A stretch of 64,000 bases of DNA from Haloarcula sp. CBA1129 (GTDB taxonomy: Archaea > Halobacteriota > Halobacteria > Halobacteriales > Haloarculaceae): NCBI RefSeq assembly GCF_008729015.1, contig NZ_RKSM01000001.1, positions 2,356,001 through 2,420,000 of the forward strand. The letters run 5' to 3'. The position numbers and the translations under genes are program-made. The notes under the pieces are model-generated. The model was not told the DNA's origin and did not search any database. It worked only from the letters and a program-made list of their open reading frames with translations. The stretch's first letter is position 1. Each line of letters starts with the position of its first letter. Shown here one piece after another: positions 17,674 through 26,783 of this stretch.

Positions 17674-20600
17674 TCAGGACGCCTGTCTGACGCCCCTGAA
17701 CTCGAACCGTGCGCCACCGGCCTCGCTCTCAGTCACGGACACCGACCAGTCGTGTGCCGTCGCGATCTCCTTGACGATAGCGAGGCCGAAGCCGGTGCCG
17801 CCGTCGGTTGTGGTGTACCCGCTTTCGAACACTGTCTCGTGTTTCTCCGGTGGGATACCGCCGCCATCATCGGCGACGTAAAATCCCGAATCGCCGAGAT
17901 CACCGACTTCAACGGTGACAGCCGAACCGCCGTGTGTCACGGCGTTGTTAATGAGGTTTTCGAGGAGTTGGCGAACGCGGCTCTCATCGGCGTAAATCGT
18001 GCTCTCAGTAGTGATGTCGAAAGTGGCATCAGACGTGTCAACGGCGTGCCAGCAGGACAGCGCAGTCGATTCGAGATCGAGCGGTTCCGTTTCGGATACC
18101 GTGTCCCCCTCACGAGCGAGGGTCAGAAGGTCTTCGATGAGTTCCTTCATGCGGTCGATTGCACGGTAGCAGCGGTCGAGCTGCTCGTCGTCGCCGGTGT
18201 CTCTGGCAAGGGTGAGTGACCCTTCGAGGACACTGAGCGGGTTCCGGAGGTCGTGGGAGACAATGCTTGCGAACTCTTCGAGTCGGTCGTTCTGTCGCTC
18301 CAACTCCTCTCGATACTCGATGCGGTCGGAGATATCCCGGGAGATGGCAACAAGCCGGGTTATCTCCCCGTCGGCGAAAATCGGTGTGATCTGGGTCTCC
18401 CAGACGCCGGTAGGGTGGAGGTCGCGTTCTTCGAACGTGACGGTGTCGCCGGCGGTAACGCACTGCTCGTAGTGGTTAGCGATTCGACGACCGATGTCCT
18501 GACCGGCAGCCTCGGTTGGGGTCTGTCCGGCCAGTGACTCGGTGTCGAGTCCAGTCTGCCGTTCGTAGGCCTCGTTCGTCCGAACGTATCGGAACGTCGG
18601 GTCGTCCGACGGGCCTTCAACAGCAACGAGTGCAATGGCATCGTTCGTGTTCTCGAACACCGCCTCGTACTCGTCGGTGAGTCGGGCCAGCTCCCGCTCG
18701 CGCCGCTTCTGCTCGGTGATATCGGTCGCAACGACACAGAGTGCGTACGGCTCGCCGTTCTCATCGAGAATCGGTGTCTTCCGCGTCAGTTGAATCCGGT
18801 CTGTCCCGTCGACGGGGATCACCGTCTCAAGTTCGACCGTCTCTCCGGTTTCAAGCGCACGCTGGTCGTCGGCGTGGGTCTGGTCCGCGATGTGCTCCGG
18901 GAGCAGGTCGTAATCGGTCATCCCGACGACGGACTCGTCAGCGTCGATCCCATAGAGGTCACGGGCCGCACTGTTGATGAAGAGAAAGCGGCTCTCGGTG
19001 TCTTTCATCAGGATGTACGTCGGCGCTGTGTCGAGAATTACCTGGAGTTTGCGGCTCGTGTCTTCGAGCGCCTGTTTCCGTTCTTTGTGGGTGGTCACGT
19101 CCTGATGGATCCCCACCGCGCGGAGCGGATCGCCGTTCTCGTCGCGTTCGAACACCTTGCCGATGTCGCGAATCCAGCGGTAGTCACCAGTGGCCGTCTC
19201 GAGTCGGTGATCGCATTCGTATATCTCCGTCTCACCGTCGAGGTGGGCGTTGAGCGCTTCGTAGGTGCGTTCGCGGTCTTCGGGATGAATCAGCTCATCC
19301 CACGTGTCGACCGACGGCTCCAGTTCGTCGAGCGAGTAGCCGAGCATCTCGGCCCAGCGCTCGTCAAAGGCGACTTCGTCTGTCTGGACATTCCAGTCCC
19401 AGACGCCGAGTTCGGCACCCTCAAGCGCGAGTTCGTGGCGCTCAGTGAGCGTTCTGAGTTCCTGCTGCCGGTCGAGTCGGGAAAGGGCCTCTTCGGTGTT
19501 GGCAGCGAGGGTTCGCATCAGCGAGACCGACGCGTCCTCGAAGGCGGCGGCGTCGGTCGATGCGGTGATCAGCACGCCGTGGTCGCCAAGTGGGAGCAGG
19601 ATTTCGCTGCTGATGTCGGTGTCAGGATTGTAGCGGTTAGGGTGCGTGGATACGTCGTCCAAGACGCGCTGTTCGCCGGATTCGAACACGTCCCAGACGA
19701 GGCCGTCGCCCTCGCTAAACGTCGGCTGGTCGTCGATGACCGCTTGTGCTTGGTCAGTCACTGCGGCCGGTCGGAGGCGACCATCCGACTCGTCGACGAG
19801 AAAGACAGCACTGAGTGGTAATCCGAGCAGGTCGCGTGCGGTTTCGACGACCAGTTCAGCGACGTCCTCGCGTGATTCGGCGTGCATCAGCTCCCGCGTT
19901 GTGTCGTGTAACGCCTCGATTCGCTGCTGTCGCCGCTGGCGCTCCGTAATCTCCTGAAACTGCGAGAAGATCGCGACAGTCTCTCCGTTCTCACGGATGA
20001 TGCGGTTGTGCCACTCACAGACGATCTCCTCGCCGTCGCCGGTCTCGATATCGAGTACTGTATTGTAGCCGCCGCTAGCTTCCTGAAGCGCCGTGATGGT
20101 CTTTTCGACCGTATCCAGCGCCGAATCTGGGACGAGTGTCTCGAACCCCTTACCGACGAGCTCCGCTTCCCCACGCCGCAGAATCTCCTCGCCTTTCTCG
20201 TTGACCTGAACCACCTCAAAGCTCTCGTCCCACTCGATAACGCCGAGCGGTGACTTGTCGATAAACAGCGAAAGGCGCTCTCGGCTCGCGTCCAGCGCTC
20301 GCTGTGACCGGTACTGCTCGACCGCGTTCGTGATGCGGTTGGCCAGAATCGTGTACTGGTCAGTGCCTTGCTGTTTCTGGAGGTAGTCAGTCACACCGGC
20401 CGAAATCGCCTCGCTGGCCACTTCCTCGGAGCCTTTGCCGGTAAAGAGGATGAACGGGAGGTCTTCATCGACGGCCCGGACAGATTCCAGAAACTCGATG
20501 CCATCCTGCTCGGGCATATCGAAATCGGAGACGACGCAGTCGATTGGGTCCTCGCTGAGCCGGGTGAGTCCCTCGTTTGCCGACGTTGCCGAGACCACGT

Positions 20601-20694
20601 CGAATCGGTCGTCAATGCGGCTGAGAAACGCCGCCGTCATCGACGCAAACTCGGGGTCGTCCTCAACGTGTAACACACGAACAACATCGGCCAT
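17674..20694 (-). CDS. Large receiver-PAS-GAF-multi-PAS sensor histidine kinase
   Basis: Soluble kinase of 1006 residues from the ATG at 20694, which gives the receiver start MADVVRVLHVEDD. Order: receiver (about 5-120) with intact phospho-acceptor Asp57 (VVSDFDMPEQDG), PAS (about 145-255), GAF (about 270-415), three further PAS/PAC units (about 430-550, 560-675, 685-800, each ending in a DVTT/DITE/DISD-type PAC segment), HisKA (SHDLRNPLSVLEG) and HATPase (LLENLINNAVTH, DDGGGIP, GTGFGLA). Multiple PAS domains suggest several small-molecule, light or redox inputs. It sits between carA and carB without obvious functional link. Confidence 0.9.
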   Translation of the reverse strand: MADVVRVLHVEDDPEFASMTAAFLSRIDDRFDVVSATSANEGLTRLSEDPIDCVVSDFDMPEQDGIEFLESVRAVDEDLPFILFTGKGSEEVASEAISAGVTDYLQKQQGTDQYTILANRITNAVEQYRSQRALDASRERLSLFIDKSPLGVIEWDESFEVVQVNEKGEEILRRGEAELVGKGFETLVPDSALDTVEKTITALQEASGGYNTVLDIETGDGEEIVCEWHNRIIRENGETVAIFSQFQEITERQRRQQRIEALHDTTRELMHAESREDVAELVVETARDLLGLPLSAVFLVDESDGRLRPAAVTDQAQAVIDDQPTFSEGDGLVWDVFESGEQRVLDDVSTHPNRYNPDTDISSEILLPLGDHGVLITASTDAAAFEDASVSLMRTLAANTEEALSRLDRQQELRTLTERHELALEGAELGVWDWNVQTDEVAFDERWAEMLGYSLDELEPSVDTWDELIHPEDRERTYEALNAHLDGETEIYECDHRLETATGDYRWIRDIGKVFERDENGDPLRAVGIHQDVTTHKERKQALEDTSRKLQVILDTAPTYILMKDTESRFLFINSAARDLYGIDADESVVGMTDYDLLPEHIADQTHADDQRALETGETVELETVIPVDGTDRIQLTRKTPILDENGEPYALCVVATDITEQKRRERELARLTDEYEAVFENTNDAIALVAVEGPSDDPTFRYVRTNEAYERQTGLDTESLAGQTPTEAAGQDIGRRIANHYEQCVTAGDTVTFEERDLHPTGVWETQITPIFADGEITRLVAISRDISDRIEYREELERQNDRLEEFASIVSHDLRNPLSVLEGSLTLARDTGDDEQLDRCYRAIDRMKELIEDLLTLAREGDTVSETEPLDLESTALSCWHAVDTSDATFDITTESTIYADESRVRQLLENLINNAVTHGGSAVTVEVGDLGDSGFYVADDGGGIPPEKHETVFESGYTTTDGGTGFGLAIVKEIATAHDWSVSVTESEAGGARFEFRGVRQAS

Positions 20695-20804
20695 GACACA
20701 TGTGTCGGCGTGTCTGATGAATAAGCGTTGCTGCCGATCTGTTCGAATGACATGAAATCGCACCGCGATAAATCGACGACTGGACCGCCGAGAGAGTCAG
20801 CGCG

Positions 20805-23800
20805 TTACTCAGCGCCCCACTCGCGCTGGGTCTTGGGCCGTTCGTCGATGGCCTGAACTGCGAGTGGCTGGTCGGCAGAGTTGATCGCTTCCAGCGCCGC
20901 CTCGGCGCTCTCGTGGGTCGAGAAGTAGGTCACGGTCTCCTCGACACAGGCTTCCAGTACGTCGCGGTCGCGGGAGAGAACGAGGTCGACCTCGCCGCTC
21001 TGGATGGCGTCGATGATGGCCTCCGTGTCCTCGTAGTCGTCAAAGTCCTGTACGTCGAAGTGCTCCTCGAAGCCCAGAATCGGCAGGTCGACGATAGCCG
21101 TTCCCTCGAGTGGGATTGCCTTGCCGACGGCCATCTGAGCCTTCTGGTAGGCCTTGCCGAAGGAGCCGGCGGTCCCCATGACCTCGCCGGTGGATTTCAT
21201 CTCCGGGCCGAGACGCGGGTCCGACCCCGGCAGGCGGTCGAAGGGCAGCACGACCTCTTTGACCGAGACCTGCTCGGGAATCTGCTCCTGCACATCGAGT
21301 TCGGACAGCGTCGCGCCGGACATCACCTTGGCGGCGATCTTCGCGATTGGCACGCCGGCCGTCTTGGAGATGAACGGGACGGTACGGGACGAGCGCGGGT
21401 TCGCTTCGAGGACGAACACCTCGCCGTCGCGGACAGCGAGCTGGACGTTCAGCAGGCCGACCGTATCGAGCGCGTCGGCGATGTCCTCGACGACTTCGCG
21501 GATGCGCGGCATCACGTCCTTGATTTCCTGAGACCGGGGCGGAATCATACAGGCGGAGTCGCCCGAGTGGATACCCGCTGTCTCGACGTGCTCCATCACG
21601 CCGCCGATGAGGATGTCGTCCTCGTCGGCCACAGCGTCGACGTCCAGTTCGACGGCGTCGGCGAGGAACTCGTCGACGAGGATGGGTTTGTCCGGGGAGA
21701 CGCGGACCGCTTCCTCGATGTACGTTTCGAGATCGTCGTCGTTGTACACCACGTCCATTGCACGGCCACCGAGCACGTAGCTCGGGCGCACGAGGACGGG
21801 GTAGCCGATGTCGTGAGCCAGATCAAGTGCCTCTTCCTTCGAGGTGGCGGAGCCGCCTTCGGCCTGTGAGATGCCGAGTTCGTCCATCAGCTTGTTGAAG
21901 CGGTCGCGGTCCTCGGCGAGGTCCATCGCGTCGACGGACGTTCCCATGATCTCACAGTCGAGGTCGCGGCGCTGCAGTTCCTGTTCGAGCGGGTGGCCGA
22001 TGTCGACGGAGGTCTGGCCGCCGAACTGGACCATCACACCGTCGGCGTCGGTCGCCTCGATCACGTCGGCGACCTCCTCGGCGGTGACCGGCTCGAAGAA
22101 CAGGCCGTCGGAGGTGTCGTAGTCGGTCGACACCGTCTCGGGGTTGTTGTTGACGACGTGGGCGTCGATGCCCAGTTCCTCCAGCGCGCGGACCGCGTGG
22201 ACCGAACAGTAGTCGAACTCCACGCCCTGTCCGATACGGATGGGCCCGCCACCGACGACCACGACGCTTTCGAGGTCGGGGTCAATCTGGAGTTCGTTGC
22301 GGTCGATACCCGACAACGGGTCCCGCGTCGAGTAGTAGTACGGCGTCGTCGCCTCGAACTCGCCGGCACAGGTGTCGACCAGCTTGAAGTCGCGGTCGGT
22401 GGTGTCCGTCTCGACAGTGTCAACTGTGACACCAGAGCCGTCGGTCGCGGCTTCGACTTCGGGCTCGTCGCCGCCGTCCTCGTCGAGGTCCGCTGGGAGC
22501 CACGAGACGTGTGTGTCGTTGAACTCGCCGCCGGCGAGCGCGGTAATCTCCTGATCGGTGAAACCGGCCTGTGCGGCGGTCTCGTAGTCGCCCTCGCGGG
22601 CGGCGTCGGCGGCATCGGCGACCTCCTTGAACCGCTCGACGTACCACTCCTTGATGTCAGTGATGTCGACGACTTCCTCGACAGTGTAGCCGCGGCAGAA
22701 CGCCTCGAACATCGCGTACGGGCGGTCGGGCGTCGGCTTTTCGAGATACTCCGTTTCGAGTTCCACGTCGTCGATCTCGTTGAAGTCAGCAGCCGGGTTG
22801 TACTCCGAGGAGCGAAGCGCCTTCAGCAGGCTCTCGGGGAAGGTCCGGCCGATGGACATCGCCTCGCCGGTGGACTTCATCGCCGTCGAGAGTTCGAACT
22901 CCGTGTCGCGGAACTTGTCGATGGGCCAGCGCGGGACCTTCGTCACGACGTAGTCGATAGCCGGCTCGAAGGCGGCGGTCGTCTCCCCGGTGATTTCGTT
23001 GTCGATTTCGTGGAGGCGCTTGCCGAGCGCGACCTTGGCGGTGACGCGGGCAATCGGGTAGCCGGTCGCTTTCGAGGCCAGCGCCGAGGAGCGGGAGACG
23101 CGCGGGTTCACTTCGACGACGCGGTACTCGCCGCCGGGTGTACCGTCGTCGTGCCAAGCGAACTGGATGTTACAGCCGCCCTGAATCCCCAAGTCACGGA
23201 TGACCTTCAGCGCGGAGTCACGCATCTCCTGATGGCCCTCGTCGGGGATGACCTGCGAGGGGGTGACGACGGTCGACTCCCCGGTGTGGATACCCATCGG
23301 GTCGATGTTCTCCATGTTGCAGATGATGATACAGGAGTCGTCGGCGTCGCGCATCACCTCGTATTCGAGTTCGACCCAGCCGGAGATGGATTCGGTGATG
23401 AGGACCTCGTTGTTGCGCGAGAGGCGCAGGCCCTTGCGGACGCGTTCGATGAGTTCGTCCATCTCGTCGACGACGCCGGAGCCGGAGCCACCGAGCGTGT
23501 ACGTCGTGCGTGCGATGACCGGGAGTCCGCCGACCTCGTCGACGGCTGCTTCGACACGGTCCACGAGCGATTCTTCGTCCAGATCGGTGACCGACTCGCC
23601 CTCGTCGAGCGTGATGGTCGTCGAGCGCGGCACCGGTTCGCCGATGTCTTCCATCCGCTGTTTGAACAGGTCGCGGTCCTCCGTCGCGTAGATGGTGTCC
23701 AGTGGCGTCCCCATCACGTCCACGTCGTACTCGTCGAGGACGCCCTCCTCGGCGAGTTCAGCCGTGACGTTGAGGCCGGTCTGGCCGCCGAGGCCAGCGA

Positions 23801-24056
23801 TGACGCCGTCGGGCTCTTCTTTCCGGATGATCTCAGAGATAGCTTCGGTGTTGATGGGTTCGAGATACACCTTGTCCGCCATCTCCGGGTCAGTCATAAT
23901 CGTCGCCGGGTTCGAGTTCACGAGCACGACGCGGGCACCCTCTTCCTGAAGGGCACGACACGCCTGTGCACCGGAGTAGTCGAACTCGGCCGCCTGTCCG
24001 ATCTTGATCGGGCCACTGCCGATGAGCAGGATTGTACGGTCCTCGTCCGCTGTCAT
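20805..24056 (-). CDS. carB: Carbamoyl-phosphate synthase large subunit
   Basis: Enzyme of 1083 residues with the duplicated CarB plan. The first half has a pre-ATP-grasp domain (GSGPIKIGQAAEFDYSGAQA, about 12) and ATP-grasp (GGSGSGVV, HTGESTVV, NPRVSRSSALASKATGYP). The second half repeats this (GGGPIRIGQGVEFDYCSVHA, SYVLGGRAM, NPRSSRTVPFISKTAGVP). A C-terminal MGS-like allosteric domain (about 945-1070) follows. It makes carbamoyl phosphate from bicarbonate, ATP and CarA-derived ammonia. An acidic low-complexity linker (about 535-565) joins the halves, as often in halophiles. The promoter carries the element shared with carA. Confidence 0.96.
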   Translation of the reverse strand: MTADEDRTILLIGSGPIKIGQAAEFDYSGAQACRALQEEGARVVLVNSNPATIMTDPEMADKVYLEPINTEAISEIIRKEEPDGVIAGLGGQTGLNVTAELAEEGVLDEYDVDVMGTPLDTIYATEDRDLFKQRMEDIGEPVPRSTTITLDEGESVTDLDEESLVDRVEAAVDEVGGLPVIARTTYTLGGSGSGVVDEMDELIERVRKGLRLSRNNEVLITESISGWVELEYEVMRDADDSCIIICNMENIDPMGIHTGESTVVTPSQVIPDEGHQEMRDSALKVIRDLGIQGGCNIQFAWHDDGTPGGEYRVVEVNPRVSRSSALASKATGYPIARVTAKVALGKRLHEIDNEITGETTAAFEPAIDYVVTKVPRWPIDKFRDTEFELSTAMKSTGEAMSIGRTFPESLLKALRSSEYNPAADFNEIDDVELETEYLEKPTPDRPYAMFEAFCRGYTVEEVVDITDIKEWYVERFKEVADAADAAREGDYETAAQAGFTDQEITALAGGEFNDTHVSWLPADLDEDGGDEPEVEAATDGSGVTVDTVETDTTDRDFKLVDTCAGEFEATTPYYYSTRDPLSGIDRNELQIDPDLESVVVVGGGPIRIGQGVEFDYCSVHAVRALEELGIDAHVVNNNPETVSTDYDTSDGLFFEPVTAEEVADVIEATDADGVMVQFGGQTSVDIGHPLEQELQRRDLDCEIMGTSVDAMDLAEDRDRFNKLMDELGISQAEGGSATSKEEALDLAHDIGYPVLVRPSYVLGGRAMDVVYNDDDLETYIEEAVRVSPDKPILVDEFLADAVELDVDAVADEDDILIGGVMEHVETAGIHSGDSACMIPPRSQEIKDVMPRIREVVEDIADALDTVGLLNVQLAVRDGEVFVLEANPRSSRTVPFISKTAGVPIAKIAAKVMSGATLSELDVQEQIPEQVSVKEVVLPFDRLPGSDPRLGPEMKSTGEVMGTAGSFGKAYQKAQMAVGKAIPLEGTAIVDLPILGFEEHFDVQDFDDYEDTEAIIDAIQSGEVDLVLSRDRDVLEACVEETVTYFSTHESAEAALEAINSADQPLAVQAIDERPKTQREWGAE

Positions 24057-24080
24057 TGTACGAGCGGAGTCTACACATCG

Positions 24081-24088
24081 TAATAAGC
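24081..24088 (-). promoter_or_regulatory. TATA box of carB
   Basis: GCTTATTA on the minus strand is centred about 28 bases before the carB start codon, as expected for a leaderless transcript. Confidence 0.6.
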
Positions 24089-24108
24089 CCGGCGAAAGGA
24101 TGCGAAGC

Positions 24109-24127
24109 TCGAAGCCTAATTTCGAAT
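24109..24127 (-). promoter_or_regulatory. Candidate operator upstream of carB (ATTCGAAA-N5-CTTCGA)
   Basis: On the minus strand this reads ATTCGAAA, five bases, CTTCGA, matching the element upstream of carA in both halves and in spacing. It is about 20 bases upstream of the carB TATA box, against about seven in carA. Confidence 0.55.
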
Positions 24128-24211
24128 ATCGTAATGCGTGAGCGTCATATGATTGGCTGTCTCATATAGGGGCGCAGGATAGAATTCGGACGGCAGCGGT
24201 GCCAAGAGCTG

Positions 24212-24442
24212 TCAGTTGTCGCGGTCGGGAACGCGATACCGGTAGGGCTGGCCCTGAATGACTTCGACCTCGCCGGACTGAGCACGCCGACCCAGAACTG
24301 TCGCAACACGGTGGGCGCTCCCGAACGCCTCGTCGTGTTCTTCCAGCAGGTCACAGATTTCGCGGGCCGTCAGTGTGCCGTCGGCGTCGGCTTCTTCGAG
24401 CACTGTCAGAATGCGCTCGAACTCTCCCTCACGCATAGCCAT
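24212..24442 (-). CDS. Small winged-helix-like conserved protein
   Basis: Protein of 76 residues; a second ATG two codons later is equally possible. Helices (EFERILTVLEEADADGTLTAREICDLLEEH, then SAHRVATVLGRRAQSGEVEVIQ) are followed by a short beta hairpin (GQPYRYRVP). This is the layout of a winged helix that tests a TaREI-type helix-turn-helix. It may bind DNA or act as an adaptor. It is monocistronic, in a short gap after carB. No named family is certain. Confidence 0.6.
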   Translation of the reverse strand: MAMREGEFERILTVLEEADADGTLTAREICDLLEEHDEAFGSAHRVATVLGRRAQSGEVEVIQGQPYRYRVPDRDN

Positions 24443-24511
24443 ACACGATTACAACACCGCATTCACCATATAACACCGTCAGACAACAGTCAGACGGCTG
24501 ATTTCGGGAAA

Positions 24512-25291
24512 TCAGCCGACGGCGTCGCGTCGGTGGCTGTCGGACAGTGCGGGGTCGCTGTCTGTCGCGTTCGCCCAGTGTTGTCGGACCCATGCCGGTC
24601 GGGAGACATCCGTGTCGTCGATTGCAGAGTATCGGATTTCGTAGTCGACCAGAGCGTTTCTGGAGCGGTCCCAGTACGAGACGGTGAGCGACTGGACGAG
24701 TCCATCCGGTCGGACCGCTGCCCGAACGCTGTAATTGTCGGCCGGTTCGAACGCCGCCGGCGGCTCCGTGGCCGTGAGTATCACGGGGCAGGTATCACAG
24801 CCGTCCCTCGGCCGGTCGACGCTGCTGTTCGTCGCGAGATATGCCTCGACCAGTCGAGCAGGGTCCGGGTCGAGGAGATCGCTGACCGGTGTGGGTCGCC
24901 TCGTCGCAGTCCAAGCTCCCTGCGCTCGCTCGTCGTAGATGTAGCGACGGGCTCCGTCGGTGTACACTCGCTTCGTGTAGTTCTTGTCGACAATTTCGGT
25001 CCGATATTCGTAGTGATAGCTGTCTTCGACAACAAGCGAAACGATCTGCGTCCCCCATTCCAGCGATAGCCGCATTCCCAGAACGTACGAGCGGTTCCGA
25101 GTTGCCCGGCGATGTGCCGCCGCGAGTCGCCTAGCGTCGACGCCGTCCGCAGTGATGACCGCTTCGACCGAGTCGTCCTGAGACTGCTCGGGAACCGGAA
25201 CTGGAGTCACCGTCTGTTGCTCCGCTCCACTGAATGCGCCACAGCCCGCAACAAGCAAGAGTACGAGCAGGACCGCGACGCGACCCGCCAT
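24512..25291 (-). CDS. Exported lipoprotein of unknown function
   Basis: Protein of 259 residues from the ATG at 25291, which places a lipoprotein signal at the N-terminus: MAGRVAVLLVLLLVAGCGAF, with Cys17 as lipid-attachment residue. The rest is a soluble extracytoplasmic domain rich in beta strands and Tyr/Arg (NRSYVLGMRLSLEW, YHYEYRTEIVDKNYTKRVYTDG, NYSVRAAVRPDGLVQSLTVSYWD). It resembles families of LolA/outer-membrane-lipoprotein-sorting fold that occur widely in haloarchaea, but this is a weak inference. The gene stands alone with its own promoter region. Confidence 0.65.
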   Translation of the reverse strand: MAGRVAVLLVLLLVAGCGAFSGAEQQTVTPVPVPEQSQDDSVEAVITADGVDARRLAAAHRRATRNRSYVLGMRLSLEWGTQIVSLVVEDSYHYEYRTEIVDKNYTKRVYTDGARRYIYDERAQGAWTATRRPTPVSDLLDPDPARLVEAYLATNSSVDRPRDGCDTCPVILTATEPPAAFEPADNYSVRAAVRPDGLVQSLTVSYWDRSRNALVDYEIRYSAIDDTDVSRPAWVRQHWANATDSDPALSDSHRRDAVG

Positions 25292-25339
25292 ACCACATGT
25301 GTGAGCCGACCCCACTAAGTACTCAGGTCGTTATCGGTC

Positions 25340-25873
25340 TCAGATCGCGGTATCCGAGCGGCCGTCGAAGTTCCGTTCGTCACGGTACTGCTCGACAAAC
25401 GCGTCAACGTCGAACTGGAGCATCTGTTCTTCGAACTCCGCCATCACGTCGTCGTCCTCTGCGTGGCTGATGGCGTGTTCCATCAGTTCCACGAGCAGTT
25501 CGACGACGATTTCGTGGAGGCGGCGGGAGTCGAAGCCGCTCACCCACGCCAGCGAGAACCCAACCGACCCGTCCTCACTGGTGTCGGCGGCGACGACCTT
25601 CTCCGGAAACTCCTCCATGACGACGCCCATCAGGTGGACGGTGGTGAACTCGTCGTAGTCGTCGTTGGTCTCGATAGTCGCATGTAGCACCTCAGTGAGA
25701 AACTCCGGCACGAACCGTGCCAGCGGGTGCGGGTCAAGCACGACAGCGTGTGTCTTCCCGCAGTCGCACGCGAACTCCCGCATGCCCAGATGGAGGTCAT
25801 GCGTGTCGACGCGTTCGCCACAGGGTAGTTCGAGTTCGGACTCACGTCCGCCGGGCACGCGCGGTTCAGCCAT
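25340..25873 (-). CDS. Conserved haloarchaeal protein (DUF5815-like)
   Basis: Acidic soluble protein of 177 residues. Near residues 18-50 it has a small Cys/His patch: ELPCGERVDTHD, then FACDCGKTHAVV. This could bind one metal through the Cys-x-Cys and flanking Cys/His. The remainder is helical, with FVPEFLTEVLHATIETNDD and LHEIVVELLVELMEHAISHAEDDDV. I believe it belongs to the halobacterial DUF5815 family, from memory of its N-terminal pattern. Function unknown. Confidence 0.65.
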   Translation of the reverse strand: MAEPRVPGGRESELELPCGERVDTHDLHLGMREFACDCGKTHAVVLDPHPLARFVPEFLTEVLHATIETNDDYDEFTTVHLMGVVMEEFPEKVVAADTSEDGSVGFSLAWVSGFDSRRLHEIVVELLVELMEHAISHAEDDDVMAEFEEQMLQFDVDAFVEQYRDERNFDGRSDTAI

Positions 25874-25927
25874 TACCCGCGATTGGTCGCTCGCGTGGTT
25901 AAAGGCCGCGATACGAACTACAGTGGA

Positions 25928-26701
25928 TTAGAGCCCGCCGATGGACTCTGTTTCCTGTGTGTAGCCGGACTCCGTTGCTTGGAGGTACGCGACGGTCGTC
26001 ACAGCGATCGAGAACACGCCGACGACACTAGAGAGGACCGTCGAGACCGTCGTCAGGACCATCGGCGGTAGCGATATCGGGAGGAGGCTGAAAGCCCCGC
26101 CGAGAACGATTCCGAGCACCGCAAGCACAATAGCCAGAACAAACGTGGCGAGGAGGTTGTCGGTGACGATACCGACACTGTTGCTGATTGATTCGATGAT
26201 TCCGCTGTCGTTCAGCGCAATCTCCTGTCGGACAAAGAAAAACAGGAGTGCAAACACCAGTCCGGGGATGATAAGCAGAACGAGGCCGATGCCCACTGCG
26301 ATGGTCGTGAAAATGCCGGCTACAATCGCGACTGCAACAGTTTTTCCCAGTCGCCGGCCCACATTGTCCGGAATCGGTGCACGGTCATCGCTGGCAAAGG
26401 CACGGATCGCGACGATGTTCAGCGCCTCGTTGACCACAAACAGCACGAGCGCGCCGACGGCGGCAACTGCAATCGGCAAGTCAAGTGCCAGTGGCGTCCC
26501 ACCAGCCATTGCCGCCTGATTTACCTGTGCATCGCTCGGCAGTTGTCCCAGAAACAGCTCTGTGAACGCCTTCGAAAGCGACGCCCAGACGACAGAGCTG
26601 AGTAATCCATAGACGATGAATACGCCGGCAAACACCGCCCCGCGCTCACTGAGTAGTTCGTCGATACCGTCTTGGAAGGCACGGCCGATTTGGAGGGCCA
26701 T
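25928..26701 (-). CDS. Polytopic membrane protein, first of a paralogous pair
   Basis: Protein of 257 residues from the ATG at 26701, with about six membrane helices (near 25-45, 75-100, 115-150, 160-185, 190-215, 220-240). The N-terminus MALQIGRAFQDGIDELLSERG matches that of the next gene (MALHTGDALRRGIDDVTSESG) in pattern, and the helix layout is the same, so the two are paralogues. The start at 26701 lies about 29 bases after a minus-strand TATA (CTTTATAG at 26727-26734). Similar proteins are known only as haloarchaeal domain-of-unknown-function families. Confidence 0.7.
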   Translation of the reverse strand: MALQIGRAFQDGIDELLSERGAVFAGVFIVYGLLSSVVWASLSKAFTELFLGQLPSDAQVNQAAMAGGTPLALDLPIAVAAVGALVLFVVNEALNIVAIRAFASDDRAPIPDNVGRRLGKTVAVAIVAGIFTTIAVGIGLVLLIIPGLVFALLFFFVRQEIALNDSGIIESISNSVGIVTDNLLATFVLAIVLAVLGIVLGGAFSLLPISLPPMVLTTVSTVLSSVVGVFSIAVTTVAYLQATESGYTQETESIGGL

Positions 26702-26783
26702 ACACACCACCCGTAACCGGGAACTATAAAGCTGAATGAATATTTCGGAGTGACGGAAGACAGTGCGCAATCAAGCCCACTTC

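Noticed and set aside
21993-24083. A 696-residue open frame on the plus strand, antisense to carB
   Set aside because: It mirrors carB codon composition; the product is Val/Asp/Arg-rich with no domain. High-GC haloarchaeal genes give such long antisense frames.
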